DNA from: Thinopyrum elongatum
Lineage: Eukaryota; Streptophyta; Magnoliopsida; Poales; Poaceae
NCBI GenBank assembly: GCA_011799875.1
Contig: CM022301.1
Span: forward strand, 209,705,888 to 209,769,887
Length of the DNA stretch: 64,000 nt
Direction: 5' to 3'
Within the stretch, counting starts at the first letter, position 1, and each line of letters opens with the position of its first letter. Made by a program: the position numbers and the translations under genes. Below the pieces are notes generated by a model, which saw nothing but the letters and a program-made list of their open reading frames with translations, was not told the origin of the DNA and did not search any database. This document shows positions 44,094-55,518 of the stretch, piece by piece.

Positions 44094-45915
44094 TGTAACA
44101 CCCCATGTATTAAGCTACAGTGATCACCCTTTTGATTATGCCAAGTCATCATGATCAACAGTGCTTAATCATCATTAGTATCATATCTCTTTTCAAATTC
44201 AAATTCAAATGGAAATTCAAACTGAAAGTGGAAAATAAAAGTTGCTCAAATCAGAAACTAAATTGTTCATTAAATAGCAAGTAAATCAGAGGCAATTATA
44301 AAATTGAAGCCAACATTATTGGAATTGGGTAAGTGACTCAAACATCCTCAAACAGTGACTAAAGACAATATTTATTAACCTTTTATTTAATCTAACTTAA
44401 ATATGAAATTATGTTTTGTCCAAACTAGTTTTTGGAGTTAGGTTATAATGCACTACTAATTTTGGGCTAGGTCACTTGTTTAGTAAAAATCATTTTGTGG
44501 CCTAACTATTTGCAAACAGGAAAAACAGAAAAGAAGAAAACAAAAAAAAGCCCCCCCCCCCCCGGACCAATGGGCTTGGCCCAGCTAACCCACCAGGCCG
44601 GCCCACCCATGCCTACCTATCCCCTTGCCCTAAAACCCTAGCCGATCCCCTCTCATCCCCCCCTCCCCCCCCCCCGCGCGACTCAATCGGGATTGGGATC
44701 GAGCCCGACCGCTCGACCCCGTCGCCCCTCGCCGCCGTTCGCCGGATCGCCCGCCACCAACGCCGCCGGCCACCACTGCCTCGTCCTCCTCCTCCCCGAC
44801 GGCCTCCTCGCCCCCGACACCCTCGATGCCCGGCGCCGCGTCCCGTCATCGCCGCACGGCGCCCGCCCCGACCACCACACCTCGTCGCCACCAACGCCAC
44901 CGGCCACCCCTGCCTCGCCTCCCCCTCTCGTGAGCACCCCCCTGGCCTCCGCTGCCGCCCTCCCCTCTCCCTTCGACGCCGTTCGTCGGCGCCGCGCTCT
45001 GGGTCGCGCTCACCGCGCCTCGGTCGCGAGCCTTTCCCCCAACTGCGGCCCCGCTCGCCCCTGCTGGTGCTCACAGCCGACCCGCGCCCGCTCCTCCTGC
45101 CCGTCGCAAGCGCTCGCCGTCACCGCTGTGCGCGCCTCCTCTGGCCGCTCCGCGCTGCTGCTCACGGCGCACCACCGTCGCCCCGCGCCGCCCCTGCTCG
45201 TCCGCGCTCACCGTCGCCGCCGCTGCGTGCCCACGCGCGCGCGCCTTTGGATGCCTGGACATGTCCGGCGCCCGAATGGGCGAGCCGCGGACGTGTCCGC
45301 CCCTGGGCCACTGACCCCAGGGCCCCACCCCAAAACGTTTAAAAAAAGGAATTAAAACTAAAAATAAAAATAAAAATTAATTAATTCAATAATTAACTAA
45401 CTTAATTAATTCTGTTAATTAAGCTAATTATCTAGTTAGTCTAATTAATCTATAATTAGTTTAATTAAACCCTAATTAATCTTAACAGACTGTTGATGTC
45501 ATGCTGACATCATGATGACGTCAGCATACACTATTTCAGATAATTCTAATTTAGTTAATTTAATAATTCCAGAATTTGTATAAATCGTTGAAATTTAATA
45601 TAAAATAAATCGTAGCTCGGATTAAAATACTTTGTACATGAAAGTTGCTCAGAACGACGAGGTGAATCCGAATATGCAGTCTGTTTGTCCGTCACATGTC
45701 CCTAACTACCCGAACATGGAACCGTTCCCCTCCGGTCATCTGCCTGACAAATGTCCGGAACCGGGAAAACATTCCCAGATGGATTCCTCCTTCCTCGGTG
45801 ACGTGCAACCATACGTTAGGACACACCCGACACTGCATATTGTCATGGTCTACATTGTGTTGCTCATGTTTGCTGTGTATTTATACTATTTCCTCCCCCT
45901 CTTCTCTCTCGTTAG

Positions 45916-45999
45916 ACCCCGACGCAGTTCCCGGTACCGCCGCAGCTCCGGAGACCGAAGAAACCATTGACGACCTTGCCCTTGCTGCCGAGCCACCAG
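45916..45999 (+). CDS. Acidic exon-like segment, 3' LTR copy
   Basis: 84 nt after GTTAG, ending CCAG|GCAAGG. Same phase as 37028-37111, a few substitutions, no stop. The C run that follows is longer here (10 versus 7), which shifts the downstream frame. Confidence 0.35.
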
Positions 46000-46313
46000 G
46001 CAAGGACCCCCCCCCCTTGAGCATACCGATATCGCCTATTCTTTCTCTCTCATGCTTGCATTAGAATTGAAGCTGCTACTGCTTTACCTATTCTGATGCA
46101 TAGCCTGTTTATTGTAAACTGCTATTGAAACCTTACCTGCTTATCCTAAACTGTCTAGTATAGGCTGGGTAGAGACCTATCAGTGACCCCACTTATCCCG
46201 ACTGCCCCGCTGGATTATCCGAAGACCCGATCAACGGGATTGAAGACTAGACCCCGGCACCGCACATCACCCCCCTTAGTTGTAACGACACTGCAGTGTT
46301 ACTATCGAGTGCT

Positions 46314-46516
46314 GAGGGTGATACCTCGTGTAGCACTTCTGATGTTAACTCTGTAGAGTAGCTATTCGGTCGTGGTCATCGAGGGTGATTCCTCCTTCAC
46401 CGCTTCCGATAACAACGCCGTCGTACAACACCTCAAGTGTGAACCCAGCGAGGGTGATTCCTCCGAGTTCACCTTGACGGATATATCGGGTAGGAATCCA
46501 ACGAGGGTGATACCTC
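46314..46516 (+). repeat. Array of four GAGGGTGATWCCTC palindromes (3' LTR)
   Basis: Copies at 46314-46327, 46381-46394, 46450-46463 and 46503-46516; all four exact, same spacing as in the 5' LTR. Confidence 0.9.
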
Positions 46517-47606
46517 GGATTCCCCCTGATGTTATGGACACACGGATACCTGGACTTTAAATTGTTACTTGGAAAGGCGGGTCGTCCCAGAGGGGTACCC
46601 GTGTGTGCCTAAGTGGCGAGTGTTGTGAAGACGGGTTGACCTGGATGGTGCCCGAGTGATGAATACGAGGCGCGGCCGGGCATTCTTAGCCCTTGCAGCA
46701 AGTCCTCGAGACGGGGCGACGGGGTCACATCTTTCGTGAGTCTCTGCTCGTTACCGCAAGCCCTAGTCCACTAACGATTTGGATATTTGATCCGAGCAGG
46801 CCTCTGGCCTGATAGCACTAACCATCACGTGGGTATAGTATGGGCGTTCTGCATCGTAGCATCAGCCGACAGTTCTGTCAGACGTCCAATTCAGCATTGT
46901 GGCCGGGTCGGATCGTGCCGTTGGCGCTGGTATCCACCCTGCTCGCAACGACCCGGAGTGCACAGGGCGACGGCCCAAGACGCCTGAGCGCTTAGGATGT
47001 AGACCGGCGGGGACCTCTCTGCTGAGCTGTAGGTAGGGCTGCGGAGTATCGTTTGGCCGAGGCCGGGCATGACCCAGGAAAGTGTGTCCGGCCGGAGTTA
47101 ATCGAGCGTGTTGGGTAAGTTGGTGCACCCCTGCAGGGAAGAACATATCTATCGATAGCCAGTCCTACGGTAAAGGACACTCGGAGTTGTATCACGATCG
47201 ACACAACTAGACCATGAGATGATACCTGGATATATGGCTCTGGGATTGCTTCTCGCAGGGAGTCGAGAAGGGATCTCAGGACGAGGTTGATGACTGTATG
47301 GCTCTGGGATTGCTTTCTCGCAGGGAGTCAAGATAGGATCTTTGGGTGAGGTTGATATCATTACTACTACATTATATTGTATTGTTCTACTCTCTTCTAT
47401 TGCTGCAAGACCTCTGAAGATGCTAGTCTACGATAGGACTAGGCCTTTCCTCTCTATTCTGGCATTTCTGCAGCCCAGTCCACATATACAGCCACTCTTT
47501 GATAATGTTGCATATGTAGTGTAGATCCTTGCTTGCTGAGTACTTCAGATGAGTACTCACGGTTGCTTTGCTTTCTTTTTCCCCCATATCTGTTTGATGC
47601 AACCAG

Positions 47607-47701
47607 ATGACGGAGCCCCGGATACAGCTGCCCACGCCGACGATCGCTACTACTACCCCAAGGGTGGATACTACTATGAGTTGGCCGACGACCAGGAGTA
47701 G
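47607..47701 (+). CDS. Tyrosine-rich exon-like segment, 3' LTR copy
   Basis: 95 nt after CAACCAG, ending in TAG at 47699-47701, no internal stop. Differs from 38717-38811 by a handful of substitutions. Confidence 0.35.
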
Positions 47702-48001
47702 GGTCGGAGGGCCCGAGGCAGGAGGCCTACGCCTTTCGATCGTAGCTTTTGTTTTGCCCCGCCTTTCTAAAGGCTTATCTGTTTCTGTTTCATATCTGTA
47801 CTCAGATATCTGATGCTTCCGCTGACGCTTGTACGCAAGCTTATGTATTCGAGCCCTCGAGGCCCCTGGCTTGTAATATAAATCTTGTATGACTTTATTT
47901 ATGTTTTAGAGTTGTGATGTGATATCTTCCCGTGAGTCCTTAGGCTTGATCGTGTGCATTTGCGTGTATGATTAGTGCACGATTAAGCCGGGGGCGTCAC
48001 A

Positions 48002-48083
48002 TTGGCAATGGAGAAGGGTTGGTGATGACGAAGATCGAAGATCCCCCTCTCCGTAGCCCCAAACGGACTCCAGATCTGGCCTA
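48002..48083 (-). repeat. 5' LTR of the Athila-like element, second part (truncated)
   Basis: Continues the LTR after the Tekay-type insertion, matching about 19242-19331. It breaks off at GGCCT (about 48082); the remaining 410 bp of the LTR are missing. Confidence 0.85.
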
Positions 48084-48132
48084 CTAACACTCAGAACATC
48101 ATGATTACTTTAAGCTTGTGACCTGCTACTTG
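48084..48132. other. Short unassigned junction segment
   Basis: 49 bp between the truncated LTR and the next LTR. No identity assigned. Its last part may be the true start of the next LTR (TGACCTGCTACTTG at 48119). Confidence 0.3.
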
Positions 48133-49673
48133 TGAGCTGCGTTGGGATTTCCTCGAAGAGGAGAAGATGATGCAGTACAGTAGAGATAAGTATTTCCCTG
48201 AGTTAAGAACCAAGGTAATCAATCCAGTAGGAGAACCACGCAATACCTTGTTAGAAGCACCTGCACACAAATAACAAATCCTTGAAACTCAACGTGAACC
48301 AGGGGTTGTCAATCCCTTGGCGGTTACGTGCAAGATAAAATTGTGCAGTAATTGATAGATAGATTGAACAAAAATACAAAATAAAATAAATAATATAAAA
48401 TTGCACCAAGATTTTTGTAGGATTTTTAGTATGATAAAGTAGACCCGGGGGGCATAGTTTTCACTAGAGACTTCTCTCTTGAAAATAGCATACAGTGGGT
48501 AAACAAATTACTATTGGGCAATTGATAGAAAAGCAAATAATCATGACGATTCCAAGGCAATGATCATGTATATAGGCATCACGTCTGAGACAAGTAGACC
48601 GACTCCTGCCTGCATCTACTACTATTACTCCACACATTGACCGCTATCCAGCATGCATCTAGAGTATTAAGTTCATAAAGAACGGAGTAACGCCTTAAGC
48701 AAGATGACATATTGTAGACAAAGTAAACTCACACATGAATAATCCCCATACTTTTACCCTTAATAGCAATGATACATACGTGTCATGTCCCCTTCTGTCA
48801 CTGGGATTGAGCACCGCAAGATCGAACCCATTACAAAGCACCTCTCCCGTTGCAAGAAAAATCAATCTAGTTGGCCAAACCAAATCAATAGATCGGAGAG
48901 AAATACGAAGCTACAATAATCATGCATAAAGGAGTTCAGAGAAGACTCAAATAATATTCATGGATAATCGGATCATAAACTCATAATTCATCGGATCCCA
49001 ACAAACACACCGCAAAAAGTGATTACATCGAATAGAACTCCAAGAACATCGAGGAGAACATTGTATTGAAGATCAAGTAGAGAGAAGAAGCCATCTAGCT
49101 ACTAACTATGGACCCCTAGGTCTGTTGTAAACTACTCACGCATTATCAGAAGGGCAGCAAGGTTGATGTAGAGCCCCTCCGTGATCGATTCCCCCTCCGG
49201 TGGAGTGCCGGAGAAGGCCTCCAGATGGGATCTCACGAAAACAGAAACTTGCGGCAGCGGAAAAAGTATTTAGGGTGTCTCTCTGATGTCAAGGGAATAT
49301 TTGAGAATTTATAGTGGCGTAATTAGGTCAAGAGGTTCCATGAGGGCCCCACAAGCCTGGGGGTGCCCCCTGGGGCATGCCTCCCGAGCTTGTCGCTCCC
49401 TCGTGACTCGTCTGGTCTTCTCCCGAACCTTCTAGGGTCTCTTCTGGTCCAGAAAAAATTAATCCAAAGTTTTTTCTTCATTTGGACTCTGTTTGATATT
49501 GATTTCCTGAAAAGTCAAAAACAAGCAGAAAACAACAACTGGCACTGGGCACTAAGTTAGGTTAGTCCCAAAAAATGATATAAAGTTGCTTGTAAACGAA
49601 TATAAAGCATCCAAGATTGATACTATAATAGCATGGAACAATCAAAAATTATAGATATGTTGGAGACGTATCA
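48133..49673 (-). repeat. Sabrina/WHAM-like LTR
   Basis: Ends GTTGGAGACGTATCA at 49673, so on the minus strand it starts TGATACGTCTCC, a familiar Sabrina/WHAM start. The left end near TGAGCTGCGTTGGG is approximate. It aligns with the LTR fragment at 54094-55152 but is clearly diverged. The flanks do not form a target duplication (ACTTG versus GAAGG), so it is a truncated or rearranged copy rather than a simple solo LTR. Confidence 0.7.
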
Positions 49674-50665
49674 GAAGGCTATGGTAAGAACTGAAATATT
49701 AAAGCTTCTGGAAGCAGGTATAATTTATGGATAATTGGTTTTATATGCTTAGTTGTGTCCCCCTCGTCAAGATTGCCCCTAGTTTCTGAAAACACGTGGT
49801 CTTGCCCAACCCACTTTGGTGTCTTGTGATTTTGCCCTTTGACCGTTTGACCGTCACTTTGAAAACTTCATAACTAATTCATACTAAATCAAAAAAATGC
49901 AAATAAGATACCAAAATATTTAGAAAAACATGACCTATATGTCAATGTCACTTGCGTTCATGACAAAAGTGTTGGTAAGTCCCCATCCTAGTTTTAGCTC
50001 TTGTCATACCACCATGAACAATAAAATCTAATTTTTTTAAAAAGACTCACAAAAAAGTTGGTGGCAAAGAATGAGAAATGTTTTAAGTGCTTGCCAAGTT
50101 TCATCAAGGAATGACATTCGTGGAAGTCATGGCAAAAAGAAACAATCAACACTCAAAAATAGATTTTTTTTCCACGACTTCCACGAATGTCATTCCCTAA
50201 TGAAACTTGGCAAGTACTTGAAACATTTGTCATTCTTTGCCACCAACTTTTTTTATTTTTTATTTTTGAATTTTTTTTAGATTTTACTATTCAGTGTGGT
50301 ATGATAAGATCTAAAACTCGGATGGGCACTTACCAACACTTTTGTCATGAATGCAAGTGACATTGAGATACATGTGATGTTTTTCGAACATTTTGGTATC
50401 TTATTTGCATTTTTCTGATTTAGTATGAATTAGTTATGAAGTTTTTAAAGTGACGGTCAAAGGGCAAAAGCACAAGATGCCAAAGTGGGTTGGGCAAGAC
50501 CACATGTTTTCAGAAACTAGGGGCAATCCTGACGAGGGGGACACAACTAAGGGTATAAAACCAATTATCCCTATAATTTATCCCATAGCCGATAGTAGAT
50601 GGGTCCTTTTCATTGTGTCCCTAAGAAAGGAGGCATTACCGTTCTTCCTAATGATAAAAATGAAC
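49674..50665 (+). pseudogene. Athila-type reverse-transcriptase fragment, split by a foldback element
   Basis: 49678-49728 reads MVRTEILKLLEAGIIY and 50582-50665 resumes PIADSRWV, then, in a shifted frame, LPNDKNEL: the N-terminal edge of a Ty3/gypsy Athila reverse transcriptase. The 843-bp palindromic element (49729-50571) sits between the two halves. The fragment is cut on the left by an LTR and on the right by the next Tekay-type LTR. Confidence 0.75.
49729..50571. mobile_element. Mutator-like foldback element with ~400-bp inverted arms
   Basis: Arms 49729-50132 and 50172-50571 are imperfect reverse complements around a 39-nt loop. Terminal sequence GGATAATTGGTTTTATA on the left matches GGGATAATTGGTTTTATA reversed on the right. 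Flanked by TATAATTTAT (49719-49728 and 50572-50581), a 9-10-bp duplication as made by Mutator-like transposases. No ORF for a transposase, so it is non-autonomous. A transcript would fold into long double-stranded RNA. Confidence 0.85.
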
Positions 50666-52742
50666 TGTAACACCCTGTTTGTTAAGCTACAATAATCCCA
50701 AGTCAATGGTGCCATGTCATCACTCTTACTGTTGCTAATCCTCACTTGCATTCAAACTCAATTCAAAGTTCAATTTCAAATTAAAGTCAAAATTCAAATT
50801 TGTCAAACATGAAAACTAAAATGTTCAAAGTGTTGCAAATAATCCTTGGATATTTTTCATATTGAAACCCATATTTTATAAAGTATCTAAATTCCCTAAA
50901 ATAGATAAAAACATGGGCTAAAACAATTTTTTAAATGCTTTTTAAATATTAAATAAACACAAACTAATTTATTTAAAGTAACAAATTAATTGTGGCAGTG
51001 GCCTAATTATTAGTACTAAATTAGGGACTAGTATCATATTTTATAAAACTAAAATAAAAGGGAATTAAAAAAAGTAAACAAAAAATATAAAAAAGGAAAA
51101 GGAAATGCAAAAGAAAAAGGCCAAAGCCCTTGCCCCCTTGGGCCTCAGCCAGCCTGGCCGGCCCAGCTCCCCGCACCGGACCCCCCTTCCTGTTCCTCTG
51201 TCCCGGACCACTACAAGGCGTGGTCGCCACCACGCCGCCTCGCCGTCGACGACGAGGGGGATAAGGACCCCTCCCCCGCCTCCTCGGTCCTCTCCCCCGC
51301 GCACACCCACTCCGACTCACCCCCCTCGTCCTCTCCACCTTCCCCCCTCCACCTCAGATCCACCACGTCGCCCGCACCCGACGCGCTGCTGCACCGCCAC
51401 GGCCATCGCGTCCTCCTCGACGCCTCTCCGTGCCAGATCGGTCCGCCGGCCTCCGCTACGCCCTCCCTGATCATGCGCTTGAGCGGGGGGCCCTGCAGCA
51501 CCGACCTGACCACGTCTTCTTCCTCGGCTCCGACGAGCACCGTCGCCCCGCTTCGCCGCCCTTGCCGCTACTAATCCTCCCGCCGGCCAGCATGCGCCCC
51601 TCGGTGAGCTCCCGTTGCTCCTCCCCCCTCTTCAATAGCTCGCTGCACCCTTAGCTAGCCTCCCCGCGACGTCGTGCCTGCGACGCCGCCGTGGAGCTCG
51701 AAGCCGTGGCTACCGCTGCTGCCACGCCCATCCGTGGTCACCATCATGCTCCTGGGGTTCCCACGAGCCCAACGCGCGTGCCCGCTCTCTTTCACGATCT
51801 CCGTAGGCCGTCCCCTCCGTGCTCCCGAACACTGCCACCGCTCCACCTCATCGCCGACGCCTACTATAGCATCCACAACTCCGCCAAGTGCCCCCAATGA
51901 CGCGGCGGGCTCTCCCCGTCCGAACGCACCCACACAAGCATCGATCTGGTGACCGGAGTCAGATTCCTGTGAGATCCGGCGCGCCTCCGCCACGAGAGCG
52001 CTCGCCGGGGCTCCACAGGCGTCGGTGCTGATGTGGCCGACCTGGGCCATCTCGTGGGTCACTGCCCACTGGCCCTAGGGGCCCGGCTGGCCCAGTTGAC
52101 CGCCATCAACACTGACTGGGCAGCGCCGAGTCACTGACATATGGGGGCCCCCTGTAATTAACTAAATGACATAATTAAAATAATTAAGTTAATTAGTTAG
52201 TTTAGTTAGACACTAACATGTGGGCCCAGTGCCCTAATTAACTAATTTTGTTAGATTTGAATCTGTTAACCTCCATTGTCAATGACAGGTGGGTTCCAGC
52301 CGTCAGTTTGACCAGTCAACTGGTTGGTTGACTACTGACGTCAGTGTGACATCATGCTGATGCATTAATTCTGTTTTGAATTAATTTAAATAATAATAAT
52401 TCAGAAATGTTTAAAACTTTGAAAATTAATATTAAATAATCTATAACTCAGATGAAAATAATTTATATATGAAAATTGCTCAAAAAAATCCAATGAATCC
52501 GAATAAGCGATCCATTCATCTGTCGCATGCCCCTATCATGCTGAACATGGAACCATCGCCCTCTCTTCATTTGTCCAGAAAATGCCAAACACCGGGAAAA
52601 CCGCTCTGGATATTTTCCCTCTCCGTCTGCAACGTGTAGTACTGCGTTAGGTCACACCTAGCCCTGCATTTGGTCATGTCATGCATAGTGATGCACTTTC
52701 TTGCTTTATATTTATTGTTTCTTCCCCTCTTCTCTCCGGTAG

Positions 52743-52814
52743 ACACCGAGACCGACGATGCTATTGGGTACGACTACGCCTCTGACATCCAGCCACTTGT
52801 AGCAGAGCTTCCAG
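52743..52814 (+). CDS. Acidic exon-like segment, second-subfamily LTR
   Basis: 72 nt after CTCCGGTAG, ending CCAG|GCAAGC; open in the same phase as the others, acidic (TETDDAIGYDYASD), 12 nt shorter than 37028-37111. Confidence 0.35.
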
Positions 52815-53129
52815 GCAAGCAAACGCCATTGATCATTCTGATATCGCACATTCCATTCTATCTCATGCTTGCATTAGATTTTGCTACTGTAATTGATTGC
52901 TCCTATTCTGATGCATAGCTTGCTTTTGTAACCTGTTTTTATACCTAACCTGCTTATCCTATATGCTTAGTATAGGTTGGTTAGTGATCCATCAGTGACC
53001 CCTCGCCTTGTCCTTGTTGCCCTCGCTGGATTACCAGGTGACTCGATCAACATGATCGACGTCCAGAGCCCGACACATCACTTCACCCCCCTCTAGTTGT
53101 ACGACTCTGTAGAGCTACTATCGAGTGTC

Positions 53130-53329
53130 GAGGGTGATACCTCGCAACGCACTCCTGATGATAACTTTGTAGTGTAGCTATTCGGTCATGGTCATCGAGG
53201 GTAATTCCTCCTTCACCACTCCCGATACGACTCTGTCTTTCAACACATCAAGAGTGAACCCTCGAGGGTGATTCCTCTAAGTTCACGTTGATGATTACAT
53301 CAAGTGCAATCCATCGAGGGTGATTCCTT
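53130..53329 (+). repeat. Array of four GAGGGTGATWCCTC palindromes (second subfamily)
   Basis: Copies at 53130-53143, 53197-53210 (GTAAT centre), 53264-53277 and 53316-53329 (last base T). Two are exact, two have one mismatch. Confidence 0.88.
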
Positions 53330-54093
53330 GGATTCCCCCTTGCTATTTTGGACACACGGTTACTTTGACTTTACCCCAGAACCATGTTAAAGACGGGTCG
53401 GCCCCGAGGGGTACCCGCGGGAGTTACTGAAGTTGGGTTGGCCTGGAGGGTACCTTGCGAGTTAACTACGAGGCACGGCTGGGCAGGCAGACCGCCCTGG
53501 AGTGGGCTGGGCCTGACCCTTGCCGCAAGTCCTTGAGACGGGGCGACAAAAGCACTGATCGTCACCGCACGCTCCCAAGACACTAATGAGATTGGGTATT
53601 TGATCTGAGTTGGTTGTTGACCTATACGCACTAACCGCCACGCGGGACAAGTTTATGGGCAACTGGCGTCATATGTATCAACCGAAGCTCTCCAGACATC
53701 AGCGGTTTAGCGGCGCGCGCCCAGGTGGCCCATGTAAGCACATGCCTTGTATAAGGAGGTTGCCAGGACTGATCCCATCCGCATTTGCAACGCGCAGGAG
53801 TGCAAAGGGCGATAGGCCCAAGACCCCTGAGTGCTTAGGGTGTAGACCGGCGTGTTGGCCTCTTTGTTGAGCCCAAGTAGGGCTACGACATGTTGATCTT
53901 CTGAGGCCGGGCATTACCCAAGAAAGTGTGTCTGGCCAGAGATGATTGAGCTTATCGGGTAATGTGGTGCACCCCTGCATGGAAGTTAATCTATTCGAAT
54001 AGCCGTGTCCATGATAACAGGATGACTTGGAGTTGTATCCTGATCTATACAACTTAAGCTGGATATTGAGATGTGAATTGGATATGATGGCTC

Positions 54094-55152
54094 TGATGCG
54101 GCTTGAAATTGCGTCAGTATTTCCCCAAAGAGGAAGGGATGATGCAGTATAGCTTCAGTAGGTATTTCACTCAGTTATGAAACCAAGGTATCAATCCAGT
54201 AGGAGAACCAAGCAACACTATGTAAACGGTACTTGCACACAAAGAACAAATCCTCGCAACCCAATGCGTAAGAGGGGTCGTCAATCCCTCCTTGGAAAAA
54301 GATAGATTGTTTTGTATGTGTTTGGATAAATAGATCTGAATAAAAAGCGAAATAAAAGATGCAAATAAAAAGTGCAGCAAAGTATTTTTGGGTTTTTGGA
54401 ATAATAGATCTAAAAACAAATGCGATGAAAAATAGATCAGAAAGCAATATGATAAAAGATAGACCCGGGGCCGTTGATTTCACTAGTGGCTTCTCTCGAG
54501 AAAATAGCATACAGTGGGTAAACAAATTACTATTGGGCAATTGATAGAAGATCAAATAATTATGATGATATCCAAGGCAATGATCAATATATAGGCATCA
54601 CGTCCAAGATTAGTAGACCGACTCCTGCATGCATCTACTACTATTACTCCACACATCGACCGCTATCCAGCATGCATCTAGTGTATTAAGTTCATGGAGA
54701 AATGGAGTAATGCAATAAGAATGATGACATGATGTAGACAAGATCTATTCATGTAGGAATATACCCCATCTTGTTATCATTAATAGCAACGATACATGCG
54801 TGCCTCGCTGCCCCTTCTGTCACTAGGAGAGGACACCACAAGATCGAACCCATCACAAAGCACCTCTTCCCATGGCAAGAAAAATCGATCTAGTTGGCCT
54901 GACTAAACCAAAGATTCGAAGAAGAAATACGAGGCTATAAATAATCATGCATATAAGTGATCAAAGAAAAGTCAAATAATATTCAAGGATATAGATATGA
55001 TCATAAACTCAAAGTTCATCGGATCCCAACAAACACACCGCAAAAAGGTTTACATCAAATAGATCTCCATGAGACCATTGTATTGAGAAGCAAAAAGAGA
55101 GAAGAAGCCATCTAGCTACTGCCTACGGACCCTTAGGTCTATGGTGGACTAC
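54094..55152 (-). repeat. Sabrina/WHAM-like LTR fragment, interrupted on the right
   Basis: Starts TGATGCGGCTTG after GGCTC (54089-54093), inserted into the Tekay-type LTR. Aligns with 48133-49190. Cut at 55152 by the next element; its other half should lie beyond the right edge. Confidence 0.8.
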
Positions 55153-55378
55153 TGTGACGCCCCGATTCAATCGTACAATAATCATACATGCAAATGTGTA
55201 CGATCAAGATCAGGGACTCATGGGAATATATCACAACACAACTCTAGACACAAATTAATAGTACAAGCTTCATATTACAAGCCAGGGGCCACAAGGGCTC
55301 GAATACAAAAGCTCGAATACAAACGAGTCAGCGGAAGCAACAATATCTGAGTACAGACATAAGTTAAACAAGACTGCC

Positions 55379-55518
55379 TTAAGAAGGCAAGCACAAAGCA
55401 ACAACGATCGAAGAGGCAAGGCCTCCTGCCTGGGACATCCTAACTACTCCTGGTCGTCGAACGGTCTCCATAGAGTAGTAGGCACCATCGGGGTAGGCGT
55501 ATGCGTCGGTAGTGGCAT
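55379..55518 (-). CDS. Tyrosine-rich exon-like segment, third subfamily (3' LTR)
   Basis: After GAGCCAG, two nt then 45 codons ending TAA (55379-55381). Contains DATTDAYAYPDGAYY, alignable with the peptide at 38717-38811. No internal stop. Confidence 0.33.

Larger units (their letters stand above)
35035..48001 (+). mobile_element. Complete Tekay-type chromovirus (Ty3/gypsy), 12,967 bp
   Basis: LTRs 35035-39111 (4,077 bp) and 44094-48001 (3,908 bp), primer site, single gag-pol frame and polypurine tract, all in correct order on the plus strand. Target duplication TTGGT on the left (35030-35034) and TTGGC on the right (48002-48006), where the uninterrupted LTR copy at 18336-19743 has a single TTGGT. 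In the first 430 bp the LTRs show three substitutions, so it is a young insertion. A C-terminal chromodomain-like tail places it among chromoviruses; Tekay is inferred from overall sequence. Confidence 0.93.
44094..48001 (+). repeat. 3' LTR of the Tekay-type element
   Basis: Matches 35035-39111 closely but is 169 bp shorter, mostly because of the G/C-rich block: the text between GAAGAAAACAAA and CCATGCCTACC is different and shorter (44544-44610 versus 35484-35722). Ends GGGGGCGTCACA at 48001. Confidence 0.93.
18336..48083 (-). mobile_element. Athila-like gypsy element (Sabrina/WHAM/Fatima type), polymerase-less, twice interrupted
   Basis: 3' LTR at 18336-19743, 5' LTR at 34116-35034 continued at 48002-48083 and truncated there. 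Net of insertions the internal region is about 6.8 kb. Read on the minus strand: tRNA-Asp primer site, gag-protease (34037 to 31269), a leader with an intron candidate, an extra ORF (30481 to 29462), a long 3' non-coding region and a polypurine tract. No reverse transcriptase, RNase H or integrase. A LINE (21171-28755) and a complete Tekay-type element (35035-48001) are inserted. The left flanking 5 bp is ATAGC; the right partner is lost with the LTR end. Confidence 0.8.
50666..54093 (+). repeat. Tekay-type LTR of a second subfamily, interrupted
   Basis: Begins TGTAACACCCTG after TGAAC (50661-50665) and follows the same layout as the LTRs of the complete element: AT-rich start, G/C-rich block (51120-52080), TATA-like box, acidic exon-like segment, palindrome array, and GATATGATGGCTC where it is cut at 54093 by the next LTR. 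By the conserved part it is nearer to the minus-strand relative at 55153 than to 35035. Its remainder should lie beyond the right edge. Confidence 0.85.

Noticed and set aside
51105..52062. ORFs of 121, 109 and 135 codons around 51-52 kb
   Set aside because: Part of the G/C-rich block of a Tekay-type LTR; low-complexity Pro/Arg/Ser content and opposite-strand overlap.
52670..52918. 82-codon ORF with hydrophobic N and C termini, like a small membrane protein
   Set aside because: The hydrophobic N-terminal part comes from a pyrimidine tract whose length shifts the frame in other LTR copies (for example 57205-57250); only the acidic middle keeps frame, so I treat that alone as a candidate exon.
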